From Rothia sp. HMSC078H08 (lineage in GTDB: Bacteria; Actinomycetota; Actinomycetes; Actinomycetales; Micrococcaceae), in NCBI RefSeq assembly GCF_001808955.1, contig NZ_KV795257.1, forward strand, positions 216,962 through 280,961: 64,000 bases of DNA, given 5' to 3'. The notes under the pieces are model-generated. The model worked only from the letters and a program-made list of their open reading frames with translations, had not been told where the DNA came from and did no database searches. The translations under genes and the position numbers were made by a program. Of this stretch, positions 21,192-29,798 are shown one piece after another. Every line of letters begins with the position of its first letter. Positions within the stretch are counted from its first letter, which is position 1.

Positions 21192-21237
21192 TATAGCGAA
21201 GCCCCCTCGTACTATTTCTAGTACAAGGGGGATTCTT
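21192..21237. repeat. Terminator-like repeat at the left edge of the defence island
   Basis: Begins TATAGCGAAGCCCCCTCG, with a hairpin CCCCCTCGTAC / GTACAAGGGGG (one mismatch) around TATTTCTA. It serves the converging lipoprotein and the 437-aa gene. It matches 31008-31053 at about 41 of 46 positions in the same orientation. Confidence 0.85.
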
Positions 21238-21242
21238 ACTTT

Positions 21243-22556
21243 TTAGCGCTTCCAGGGCATGTTGCCCCAGAACTGTCCCATCTTAGATCTGGGAGGCGTG
21301 AGCTTGCTCCTGCGAGTCTTAGCTTCAGAAGCCTGCTCATGAGCTTCTTCGTCCGCAATTGCTTCAGAGCTTTCTTGTTCTAGCTTGGCTTTGAGCTTGC
21401 TCTGCGGAGTTCGAAGACGTGACGGACGTTCCTCAGGTTCCTCGTCAACGTAGTACCCGTACTGCGTTGAGCTAAAGAGGTTTGATTCGCGGAATTCGTT
21501 AACCGGCACGAAGAACGGTTGAGGTTCCGCAGGTTCCTGAGCCTCAGACTCCTCAGTATCAGATTCCTCAGCTTCAGGTTCCGCGGGTTCGATGTCCTCA
21601 GCAGCCTCAAGATCTGCTGGCTCTTCCTCCTCTTCAAGCTCTACCTCTTCCGACTCGTAGTCTTCTACAGCTTCAGAATCCCAGGTATCTTCATCCTGTT
21701 CTTCGGTGATACCCTCCTGCAGCTTGAAGGCCTCGATAACCTCGTTCTTGATGTCCTCAAGGAGTGCGAACATATCCTCGTACGACTTGTACTGCACCAT
21801 CTCAACGCCCATACGCACCGTGAGCTCTTCCGCAATTTTACGTTTGATCCTACGAGCAGAGACTCCCCTCTCCAAACCATAATCGCTGGGTACACCCACA
21901 GAGTTTAGGGTTCGAGCGAGAGCCAACGCCAAATTACGGTTCGTCGAGATAGAGGTTCGGTCCAAAATCTGGTTGAGGTCTTCCTCTGTGAGGTAGCTTC
22001 CCTCTTCCATGACTTCACCCAGGAGGTCATAGGTCAGCCAGGTTCGACGTAGGACGTGGCGGCGCAGGTTGCCAATATGTCGGTCCTTATTTGACGGGGC
22101 AAAACGCGCAAAAGCAGCCACAGGCAGAACCCTCAGACCGATAAACTGCCACACCTCAATGGATTCAGCTTCGCCGCGAATCATGTGCAGGTTCTTGTGT
22201 AGGGCTTTACCGATACGGTGCGAGTACTCGTACTTCCACTTATCCCGATCATCAGAAAAAGCCTTAAGACTATTAAGTTCCTCATCGATGATTCTGCGAA
22301 GTTTATCCAGAATCATTATCGGAATCTTGGTTCCGCCAAGCTTAAGAAAGTCCAGGTCAGTATCAATTTTTCCGCAATCTACATTGCGTAGCGGAACCCC
22401 AGAGTTTTTCCATTCCTGCAATTCTATACCCGCTAGAAATTCTTCCAGACGGTAGTAAATATACTGTTCTTCCTGCTCTGCAGGCGCCTGAGTAGTCTCA
22501 GGTCTAATATCCTGCTGGGCAGGCTCTATGTTGTGCTGAACCATGCCTACTTCCAT
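21243..22556 (-). CDS. Uncharacterised defence-island protein, 437 aa
   Basis: Function not recognised. The N-terminal ~260 residues look helical and charged, with LEEFLAGIELQEW near the start and a conserved-looking WLTYDLLGEVMEEGSYLTEEDLNQI region. They may match a domain of unknown function seen beside Z1/GHKL R-M operons (DUF6339 is my guess, low confidence). Residues ~275-375 are extremely acidic and low complexity (runs of E with P, A and S), and the tail is basic (RRSKLTPPRSK), giving strong charge segregation. It is the last gene of the minus-strand operon and overlaps the preceding gene by 10 bp. The start may instead be ATG 22544, which has GGAAG 5 nt upstream. Confidence 0.7.
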   Translation of the reverse strand: MEVGMVQHNIEPAQQDIRPETTQAPAEQEEQYIYYRLEEFLAGIELQEWKNSGVPLRNVDCGKIDTDLDFLKLGGTKIPIMILDKLRRIIDEELNSLKAFSDDRDKWKYEYSHRIGKALHKNLHMIRGEAESIEVWQFIGLRVLPVAAFARFAPSNKDRHIGNLRRHVLRRTWLTYDLLGEVMEEGSYLTEEDLNQILDRTSISTNRNLALALARTLNSVGVPSDYGLERGVSARRIKRKIAEELTVRMGVEMVQYKSYEDMFALLEDIKNEVIEAFKLQEGITEEQDEDTWDSEAVEDYESEEVELEEEEEPADLEAAEDIEPAEPEAEESDTEESEAQEPAEPQPFFVPVNEFRESNLFSSTQYGYYVDEEPEERPSRLRTPQSKLKAKLEQESSEAIADEEAHEQASEAKTRRSKLTPPRSKMGQFWGNMPWKR

Positions 22557-23470
22557 CCCTTCTGCATGTACCCGGTAGCACCGTCAATCTTGCTCTGCAC
22601 GGAATTCCAATCCCTTTTCAGCGCGTCAATAAGTTCCGGAATGGTCATTGAGAAATTTTCTTTAATAATCCTCTGGGCGACGATTTGAAACTGCTTGCAA
22701 TTTCCTTCGGTGAGTTCTTTCTGCGACATATACAAAGAAGTCTCGTTCATATGAGAAATATAGATTTCTCGCACAAGAGTTGCCAGAAAATCTCGAGAAA
22801 TAGCGGGTTCTAGGATTTCATAATCCTTTTCATTCTCTCGCACCAAAGCCTCACCAGCCGGGTGTTTTGTATTCACACATACTCGCACGCACCTTGAATA
22901 AATTGCTTCCGGATTACTCGCGTCACATTCTACAACCCAGGGCGAATTTTTATCCCACTCGTGCACTCGAGAAAAATCGAGCTGCGAGAATGGCATGCCA
23001 GCACCTTCACCACTTATAGAGAGAATTTTTTCAGACGTAGCAATGTATGCTTCTCGCGCCTGATTATGTCCCTCCATGTCTAGAGCACCACCCACTAGCA
23101 CTGCTCGAAGTTTCAGTTCTCCCGCAACCTTACGTCCAGGAATCTTGACACTGACAACCGCAACAAATGATTCCGAATCGAGCTGAATATCTCGGCTCTC
23201 TTCAATGACGCTCCAGTGGGTCGGTCGGCACTGGACCTCACACACTAGGTTCAAGGGGATGTCCAAGCTTCCAAGTACTCGACGGAGCCCCTCAACGCTA
23301 GCTCTAACAGAAATAGAAAGTTTCAGATTAGTTTCATAGTTCCAAATTGAAGATAGATTATCCGGGTCAACAATTTCGCCGTTCTGATTACGAATATCCC
23401 ATTCGCCCCATTCCACTTCGTGCGGGAAAAGGGTGAGATGAGGATATGCCTTTACACGCTTACCTGCCAT
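22547..23470 (-). CDS. Uncharacterised defence-island protein, 307 aa
   Basis: Function not recognised. The first ~200 residues look beta-rich (alternating hydrophobic strands such as LKLSISVRASVEGLRRVLG, FVAVVSVKIPGRK, ELKLRAVLVGG), then a helical C-terminus (QKELTEGNCKQFQIVAQRIIKENF). No nuclease, methylase or helicase motif is visible to me. It starts 5 bp after the GHKL gene's stop with GGAGGG upstream and overlaps the 437-aa gene, so translation of the three is probably coupled. Base composition is AT-rich relative to the flanks. It could be a specificity or adaptor subunit; this is only inference from position. Confidence 0.7.
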   Translation of the reverse strand: MAGKRVKAYPHLTLFPHEVEWGEWDIRNQNGEIVDPDNLSSIWNYETNLKLSISVRASVEGLRRVLGSLDIPLNLVCEVQCRPTHWSVIEESRDIQLDSESFVAVVSVKIPGRKVAGELKLRAVLVGGALDMEGHNQAREAYIATSEKILSISGEGAGMPFSQLDFSRVHEWDKNSPWVVECDASNPEAIYSRCVRVCVNTKHPAGEALVRENEKDYEILEPAISRDFLATLVREIYISHMNETSLYMSQKELTEGNCKQFQIVAQRIIKENFSMTIPELIDALKRDWNSVQSKIDGATGYMQKGWK

Positions 23471-23475
23471 AGCTA

Positions 23476-25419
23476 TCAGCCCTCCATCTCAAAAATATAG
23501 GTCTTACCCTTACGCAGCGTAACTACCACAGACCCCTGGTTCTCCTCGGAATCTTCAGAACCGTCCCACTGCACATAAACATGCCCCACCTTTTGGGTGT
23601 CGTTAGCGTCAGGACCCCAGCCTTCGCTCCAAGAAGGCTCAAGGTCGTGAGAGTCTGTGTACTCCAGAGTCCTCTCATCGCCGGTTGCGATAGAAACCTT
23701 GATACCGATACGCTGACCAGCCTTCCAAGCGCTACTGCAGGAGAAGCTAATGAAATACTGCACGTAATCAGGGTTCTGCGGGTGAACGCCAGTCATCGCC
23801 GCAGACTCAATCGATACCGAGGCGCGACGAACAACGCCGCCAGGGCGCTTTTTATTTTTACCTTCGTCCTCTTCCGTCAGCTCAGTAATGACACCGCCTC
23901 CGGGGGACATAATCGGATTGAACCGAGCAAGCTTCTGAGAAATCTTCGACAAAGAACCCAGCGATCCACTATCGCGCTTAATATCTTTCGCTTCAAAGAT
24001 ACTCTTTAGACTCTTATTAATATTATTAATCGCATAAGTAACAATTCTCTTATACTCAGCATTTTCAAGAGATTTCGGATTCCATTCGTCATGAGCTGGG
24101 GGCTCAGCCTCTCGGAAGGCAACATCCATTTCAGCGTCAGGCTTGAAAACGCCATACCAAGTGGCCTTCGAGTCATCCAGGCCATTCACTTCTCGGTACT
24201 GGACGACTAATTCAGCCTCATTACGCATCAAGCACACAGTGTTTTGAGGATAGATTAACCCATCAGTGTTATTTTTGTACTCGCTTCGAGCAATCCTTAG
24301 ATATCCAACATTGTAGGAATCCTTGACTCGCTTAATAACAAAGCTGTTATAGTAGAAAACACCAACAAATGAGTCAGCATCAATATTTTCTCTTTTAATT
24401 TCATCCATTTTCCGCACGTCAATAAGAGCTGCGCACAGCTGCTCAATTCCCTTATATTCAGGCTTATTCTTAAGGTTCTGAATCAAGACAGGGTCATTAT
24501 TAATCCTAATATCCATAGACCTATTTCCATCTTCAACATCCAATTTGGGCCAAAGATGGCGCATCACGATATTTTGAATCTTTTCGTGGGAACGGTCAAT
24601 AATTCGACCCGGTTCATCCGGAATCTTACCTTCATCATTATCTGATGCTTCCATAAGCTCTGCAGGCTTTGCATCAACAATAAGAATTGAAGTGCCAGTT
24701 TCTCCATCATTAAAGTGACGAGAGAAAATAGCCTCACCCAGCCGACGAGCAGGCTCTCCCGTCAGCGGGAGAATGTTATCCGTTCCATTAAGTGTGGGTC
24801 CCGCATATCCCCACCAATGGCGACCGGTATAGTTTCGACCGTCGTACGTATATTCTTTGCCAAGGGCAACAGCAATAAGTCGGTAATCAATCTCGCCAGT
24901 TTTGGTCTTAAAGGCAGACCAGTAAATAACGGACTGAGACTCGCTCATATTGAAAGCAGCCGTTTTACCGAAGCCATATGAGCCACCGTTACCTTGACCC
25001 TTGTTATCGCTACCAAGGTTCATCGTGAGGTTAACGAAGTTCTGGCTCTCCCCTTCCTCAACAGCTTCGTCGGGGCGCTCCGGACCGTCAAGACCGACCG
25101 TCCCGCGGTCCCAGAACTCCAAGAAGTAGACGTCGCCGCGGTTAAAAGTCTGATCGAGACCGGTGTACTTACTGTGGATTTCAAAACCAGCTGCAAATAC
25201 CTCGTTCCGCAGAGTGTTCAGTACACCCTGATTGGCATACCGAACCAAGCAACCGAACTCCGGCATGTGCCCATCAAGGCGTGCATCCCACGAGTTCTGA
25301 GCCATCTCTCGGGTCACCAGAGCAAGCGGGGTCAGATTAGGGCGGCCGAGGGTACGCGAGGCTCCTCGAGCAGATATTGAACCAGTATTTTTAGGAAGGG
25401 GGAACCAGTCAAGGCTCAC
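23476..25419 (-). CDS. GHKL ATPase of the R-M-associated MutL/MORC-like group
   Basis: About 647 aa. The ATP-binding fold is shown by an N-box REMAQNSWDA (about 37-46), a G1-type box EFWDRGTVGLDG (about 101-112) and a glycine-rich lid GNGGSYGFGKTAAF (about 143-156). The C-terminal ~150 residues appear beta-rich. The frame opens at 25524, but AAGGAGAT ends 6 nt before GTG 25419 (protein VSLDWFPL), which is the better start and makes the gap to the Z1 gene 151 bp. Such ATPases occur with Z1 helicases in predicted R-M operons; they may act as ATP-gated clamps on DNA. Specific function here is inferred. Confidence 0.85.
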   Translation of the reverse strand: MSLDWFPLPKNTGSISARGASRTLGRPNLTPLALVTREMAQNSWDARLDGHMPEFGCLVRYANQGVLNTLRNEVFAAGFEIHSKYTGLDQTFNRGDVYFLEFWDRGTVGLDGPERPDEAVEEGESQNFVNLTMNLGSDNKGQGNGGSYGFGKTAAFNMSESQSVIYWSAFKTKTGEIDYRLIAVALGKEYTYDGRNYTGRHWWGYAGPTLNGTDNILPLTGEPARRLGEAIFSRHFNDGETGTSILIVDAKPAELMEASDNDEGKIPDEPGRIIDRSHEKIQNIVMRHLWPKLDVEDGNRSMDIRINNDPVLIQNLKNKPEYKGIEQLCAALIDVRKMDEIKRENIDADSFVGVFYYNSFVIKRVKDSYNVGYLRIARSEYKNNTDGLIYPQNTVCLMRNEAELVVQYREVNGLDDSKATWYGVFKPDAEMDVAFREAEPPAHDEWNPKSLENAEYKRIVTYAINNINKSLKSIFEAKDIKRDSGSLGSLSKISQKLARFNPIMSPGGGVITELTEEDEGKNKKRPGGVVRRASVSIESAAMTGVHPQNPDYVQYFISFSCSSAWKAGQRIGIKVSIATGDERTLEYTDSHDLEPSWSEGWGPDANDTQKVGHVYVQWDGSEDSEENQGSVVVTLRKGKTYIFEMEG

Positions 25420-25493
25420 GATGTTATCTCCTTGCCCTGTAGAAATTTGGGCACTATTGAGTCGTACGGTGTGTGTTATGGGGGGTATAAAGC

Positions 25494-25530
25494 TTCGGGG
25501 TGGCATTATCCGGTGAGATGACACCCCGAA
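25494..25530 (-). promoter_or_regulatory. Hairpin in the Z1-GHKL intergenic gap
   Basis: TTCGGGGTG (25494-25502) pairs with CACCCCGAA (25522-25530). It lies between the Z1 stop and the preferred GHKL start, without a T-run on the minus strand. It could be an attenuator or an mRNA processing site. Confidence 0.5.
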
Positions 25531-25570
25531 ACCTATACCTATTTATGGGCGCTGAAGAAGCTACCTGAGG

Positions 25571-28327
25571 TTACTCGCTCTTGTAGTCGCCTTCATCATC
25601 GCTGTCAGCTGCTGCCAGAATCGAGCTGTTCTCATCCAGTTCTTCCTCGTCGAGATGCAGGTCTTCAACCGAATTAGGAACAACCGAAATGAAGTTACCG
25701 TAGTTGGAGCCTGCCACCTGAGGAAGCACAACCGCATGCAAGACAACCGGTGCCACTGCGTCAAGATCACGACGGCGGACACCCTTCTTTGCCTGGGAAT
25801 GGGGGTTAACCACGTAAATTACCAGGAGCGGGACATTACCTTCCAGGTAACGCAAACCCAACTGCGCGGCACGGCTCTTGGCTGCCTTCAAAGCTTCGGC
25901 ATCCGCGAACTTTCCGGCCTCAGCAAGAATCTTGAGGTCGACAATGGGGGTCTCACCAACAGCAAGAGCACCCAAATCAGCGATACCAGGCTCAGAGTTA
26001 ACGTACGCGCTACGGGTTGCCATACGAATGTCCAGACCGGCAAAGTTCTGCTGCGGCATATCCTTCTGGGTACCGGAATAGATAACGACATTCCAGTCCT
26101 GGTCGGCGTACTTCTCAATCCACTCAACCAGCTTCTCCGGGCCAGCCTCATAGTGCGAGGAGTGAGCTTTGAAGTCCTTGAAGTAGGACAGCACCGCATC
26201 CACAGGCACGCCGGTGAAGAGGTAGCTACCGTTGTTCTTATCCTGCACTACCTCATGAGTGCTCGAGATAGAGCCAATGAGCGACTCGAATACCTGAATA
26301 TTGTGGTTCAGGATTTCGGCGTTCTTCTCCTCGAAGCGAGTCAGCTGGTGGAGCTTACCACTGTAATCAACGCTGAGGGTCGTAGCGTGGTACATCTTGT
26401 TTCGGGCGGTAACCTGCAACGAACCGGGGTGAGTACGAATCTTCACGCCAACACTCTTGGGGGTGCTACCCACAATGCGGATCTCTTCACGGATTTCATC
26501 CTCGACACCGGCAAGGTGGCGATAGTCATCCTGAAGGTCCCTGGTGGTCCACAGACGAATCAAATCATCGTATCGAGGACGGAAGCCGAACCAACGACCC
26601 ATCTGCAGAAGAGCGTCATAGGTTTTGCTCGTCCTGAGGTAGTAGGAGCTGATGAGACCCTCAAGAGTCAAACCGCGGGCAAGGGTATTACCGCCGATAA
26701 CGACATAGGTAGCCGGTGATTCTGCGCTGTATTCCAGGCGCTCCTCCGAGGAACCGTTGTCCACGATGCACTTGGTCTCGCGGACAACCTGGCCCACAGC
26801 AAGCTTCAGCTCATCCCACGCGGGGTACGACTCATCGGGGCGGATAGCCTGCATACGAGTAACCTCTCGTTCGTACAGGTGCTGCATTGCCTCGTTCATC
26901 TCAGGCGTATCGTATGCCTTCTTCAGCTCGTCGATGTACTCCTTAACGACATCCGCAGCCTCGAAGTGAGTCTGTACCCTGTACGAGAAGTGAATCAACA
27001 TCGAACTATGCTGCTTCTTTCCCGTACGAAGACGGCGAAGAGCAGTGGCAATCATAAACCAGTGCACTGCGTCCTTGAGACTGGGAACCATCTCCGGCTC
27101 GTACCTCTTACCGGCGCGTTCCTCCGTCGGCGTCGGAGGACGCAAGATTTCAGCTTCCCACTCATCGATATCACGCAACGCATCAATATTTGCACCATCA
27201 TCAAGTACACCGTCCTCATCCTCGGTAGCCCACAGGGGGGTACCAAAAATACGAGATGCGCCAATGTAGCCCTTCGGGCGTTCCAGGGCATAAATAAAGT
27301 CGGAGGGATACATACCCGGATAGTGTTCGACAGTCTTTCCTTCAGGATTCTCAGGATCGTCAGAGTCTACATACTCGGTGTAGCGTTCATCATCATTGGG
27401 ATCCATCAGAACATTCGCAAAGGGGGTAGCGGTGTATGCAACGTAAGAGCCCTGCTGAACCTGATCCCAAATTTTACGAATTCGCAGGTTAATACCGGAA
27501 CATGCCTGGTCTTCCTTCGCGGTATTAGGGGTTGCCTGGTCCGACTCATCATCAATGATGAGCACGGGAGCGTCGTCCAGCAGACCTTCTCGGTTCGCAG
27601 CTTCCATCTGCTTCAGCAGATTCTTCAGACGGCTGGGGTTCTTCTTCACCACAGCAAAAATAACGTTGCTCTTGGTGCGCAGACCCGTTAGCAAAAGATC
27701 AGCATTCGGAGAGATATCACCCTCGATACTGGTCAGAGGGTAAACGCTCTTATCGGCGTCATGTAGGGAGGCCACGACATCGGCATTTAGGCGTTCCTGA
27801 GTCTGGCGTCGCAGGTTGTTGTACATACCCGCCAAGACAATGATGAAACGGTAACCCTCGTCAACCGCCTTGGTGATAACCGCCGAGAAGTTCGCGGTCT
27901 TACCGGACTGCACATAGCCGACAACAAGGCCCTTGTGGGTCAGATTCTTCGTCGCGGGATCGGCAAGAAGACCGACAACTTTACCGGATTCCTGGTGAAT
28001 AGTGGACGTGCTATCCTCGCCAATCTTTGAAGTGAGCTTCTCACGCAGGTACGACCAGGCGCGGGTATCAGGCTTAGCGGCATCGTACCAGTGGTGGTAG
28101 TCTTCCTTGGCCGTAGCAGCCTCGTCGAACTCGCCCTTGGCGTTCGCGGCTTCACGTTCCTGAATGCTACGAAGTGCCTTCTCGTAGACAGGAACGATTA
28201 CGTCTTCCGGAATACCCGCGGCAACCATACCGTCAATTACCTGGCGGCATGCATCTTCGTACGAGATGAGTTCCCGCGCAGCAGTATCGTAAATCTGCTG
28301 TTCCGGCTTGGAAATTTCCTCAGCCAT
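25571..28327 (-). CDS. Z1-domain superfamily II helicase
   Basis: About 918 aa. Motif I GYVQSGKT (137-144), motif II DDES (259-262), motif III-like YTATPF (298-303), then the Z1-domain signature GGNTLARGLTLEG (about 545-557) and QMGRWFGFR (about 575-583) that supplies the arginine-finger motif VI. N-terminal ~120 residues are helical; the C-terminal ~250 residues are unassigned. ATG 28327 has AGGAG just upstream; the frame extends to 28402 without support. Z1 proteins are known from predicted R-M operons with GHKL ATPases. It heads the minus-strand operon and is divergent from the methyltransferase. Confidence 0.92.
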   Translation of the reverse strand: MAEEISKPEQQIYDTAARELISYEDACRQVIDGMVAAGIPEDVIVPVYEKALRSIQEREAANAKGEFDEAATAKEDYHHWYDAAKPDTRAWSYLREKLTSKIGEDSTSTIHQESGKVVGLLADPATKNLTHKGLVVGYVQSGKTANFSAVITKAVDEGYRFIIVLAGMYNNLRRQTQERLNADVVASLHDADKSVYPLTSIEGDISPNADLLLTGLRTKSNVIFAVVKKNPSRLKNLLKQMEAANREGLLDDAPVLIIDDESDQATPNTAKEDQACSGINLRIRKIWDQVQQGSYVAYTATPFANVLMDPNDDERYTEYVDSDDPENPEGKTVEHYPGMYPSDFIYALERPKGYIGASRIFGTPLWATEDEDGVLDDGANIDALRDIDEWEAEILRPPTPTEERAGKRYEPEMVPSLKDAVHWFMIATALRRLRTGKKQHSSMLIHFSYRVQTHFEAADVVKEYIDELKKAYDTPEMNEAMQHLYEREVTRMQAIRPDESYPAWDELKLAVGQVVRETKCIVDNGSSEERLEYSAESPATYVVIGGNTLARGLTLEGLISSYYLRTSKTYDALLQMGRWFGFRPRYDDLIRLWTTRDLQDDYRHLAGVEDEIREEIRIVGSTPKSVGVKIRTHPGSLQVTARNKMYHATTLSVDYSGKLHQLTRFEEKNAEILNHNIQVFESLIGSISSTHEVVQDKNNGSYLFTGVPVDAVLSYFKDFKAHSSHYEAGPEKLVEWIEKYADQDWNVVIYSGTQKDMPQQNFAGLDIRMATRSAYVNSEPGIADLGALAVGETPIVDLKILAEAGKFADAEALKAAKSRAAQLGLRYLEGNVPLLVIYVVNPHSQAKKGVRRRDLDAVAPVVLHAVVLPQVAGSNYGNFISVVPNSVEDLHLDEEELDENSSILAAADSDDEGDYKSE

Positions 28328-28619
28328 TTTCTCCTCATTGAAAAATAGAGATGTGAGTGATTTACAGAAGCCGTTGATTAGCTTCCTCTGTGAGTTTAGC
28401 ACTCGTTCTCACACGTCAGCATAGGTTTTCGTCATCGTGATGCACTATAAAACTACTAAAGCCAGATTGTTTTACTCCAGGCGACAAAATCTACTTGAGG
28501 TAGGATGCGAGCAGGACCCCCGGGCTGCTATTCTTAGAGGGTTTAAACCTGAATACATAGACGGTAATTCTATGTATCAACCGGCACCTGACACAGCACT
28601 ATGACTTGCGGAGAACTTT
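28328..28619. promoter_or_regulatory. Divergent promoter region of the defence island
   Basis: About 290 bp separates the Z1 helicase (leftward) from the methyltransferase (rightward). It is AT-rich and contains an inverted repeat ATACATAG (28553-28560) / CTATGTAT (28570-28577) with a 9-nt spacer and a GTTTAAAC palindrome (28541-28548), about 45-80 bp before the methyltransferase ATG. These may be operators for control of the R-M genes, for example by the methyltransferase itself. No separate controller-protein gene is present. Confidence 0.55.
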
Positions 28620-29777
28620 ATGACTGAGAAGCACTCGTCCCACTCCCCCACCATTTACAGGATGGGTGAACTCTTCTGTGGACCCGGCGGCATTGCCCTG
28701 GGCGCGCACAACGCAGCCGATAAGGTACCCGGAGTCAAGGTTGAGCACGTCTGGGCTAATGACTACGACCCCACGACTGCGGATACCTACCGCGAAAATA
28801 CCCCCGGTGCGTCTGAAGAGACCGTCTACGTCGGTGACGTTCGTGAGCTCGATACCGACGCTCTGCCTCCAATTGATGGTTTTGCATTCGGTTTTCCCTG
28901 CAATGACTTCAGCCTCGTAGGAAAGCAGAAAGGCCTAGAGGGTAAATACGGCCCTCTCTATACCTATGGAATCAACGTGCTCAAGAGTCACAAGCCTGAA
29001 TGGTTCGTGGCAGAAAACGTGGGTGGTCTCTCCGGTGCTAATGAGGGCCTTGCGTTCCCTTACATCCTGCGTGAAATGCAGCGTGCGGGGTACACCGTTG
29101 TTGCTCATAAATACCGCTTCGAGGAGTACGGTCTCCCCCAGGCTCGACACCGAATCATTATCGTAGGTCTGCGCGATGACATTGCCGCCAAGGGTGTAGC
29201 GTTCAAGGTTCCGGCACCCACCACTCCCGAGCCTTCGATGATGCGTACCGCTAAGCAGGCAATCACTGAACCGCCTATCCCCGAATGGGCAACCAACAAC
29301 GAGCCGACCCGTCAGTCTGAGGTGGTGAAGCAGCGCCTCGCCTACATCAAGCCCGGCGAGAACGCCTTCAATGCGACCGATATGCCTGAGGAACTGCGCC
29401 TCAACGTGCGTGGCGCTAAGCTCAGCCAGATTTATAAGCGTCTGGACCCCAATAAGCCTGCTTACACCGTCACCGGCTCCGGTGGCGGCGGAACGCACAT
29501 TTACCATTGGGAAGAGCCCCGCGCCCTCACTAACCGCGAGCGCGCACGCCTGCAGACTTTCCCCGACTGGTACAAGTTCATCGGCAGCAAGGAAAACGTA
29601 CGTCGCCAGATTGGCATGGCGGTTCCTCCGGACGGTGCACAGGTCGTATTCGAGGCTCTCTTCAAGACTCTTGAAGGTATCCCTTACGAGAGCATTGAAC
29701 CGAATATCGATGTAGAGAAGCGCATTCAGGCGATGGAAGATAAGCTCGAGGCAGACAAAGAGGACACTCTTTTCTAG
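28620..29777 (+). CDS. DNA (cytosine-5) methyltransferase
   Basis: 385 aa type II C5-MTase. Motif I FCGPGG (19-24, binds SAM), motif IV GFPCNDFS with catalytic Cys (~94), motif VI ENV (132-134), motif VIII QARHR (174-178), and motif X RRQIGMAVPP near the C-terminus; the target recognition domain lies roughly at 200-300. ATG 28620 is preceded by CGGAG. It is 21 bp upstream of the endonuclease gene, so the two form an R-M operon protecting host DNA. If the NgoFVII relationship holds, GCSGC could be the target, but specificity cannot be read from sequence alone. Confidence 0.95.
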   Translation: MTEKHSSHSPTIYRMGELFCGPGGIALGAHNAADKVPGVKVEHVWANDYDPTTADTYRENTPGASEETVYVGDVRELDTDALPPIDGFAFGFPCNDFSLVGKQKGLEGKYGPLYTYGINVLKSHKPEWFVAENVGGLSGANEGLAFPYILREMQRAGYTVVAHKYRFEEYGLPQARHRIIIVGLRDDIAAKGVAFKVPAPTTPEPSMMRTAKQAITEPPIPEWATNNEPTRQSEVVKQRLAYIKPGENAFNATDMPEELRLNVRGAKLSQIYKRLDPNKPAYTVTGSGGGGTHIYHWEEPRALTNRERARLQTFPDWYKFIGSKENVRRQIGMAVPPDGAQVVFEALFKTLEGIPYESIEPNIDVEKRIQAMEDKLEADKEDTLF

Positions 29778-29798
29778 GTAAAAGAAGGAATTTATCTC

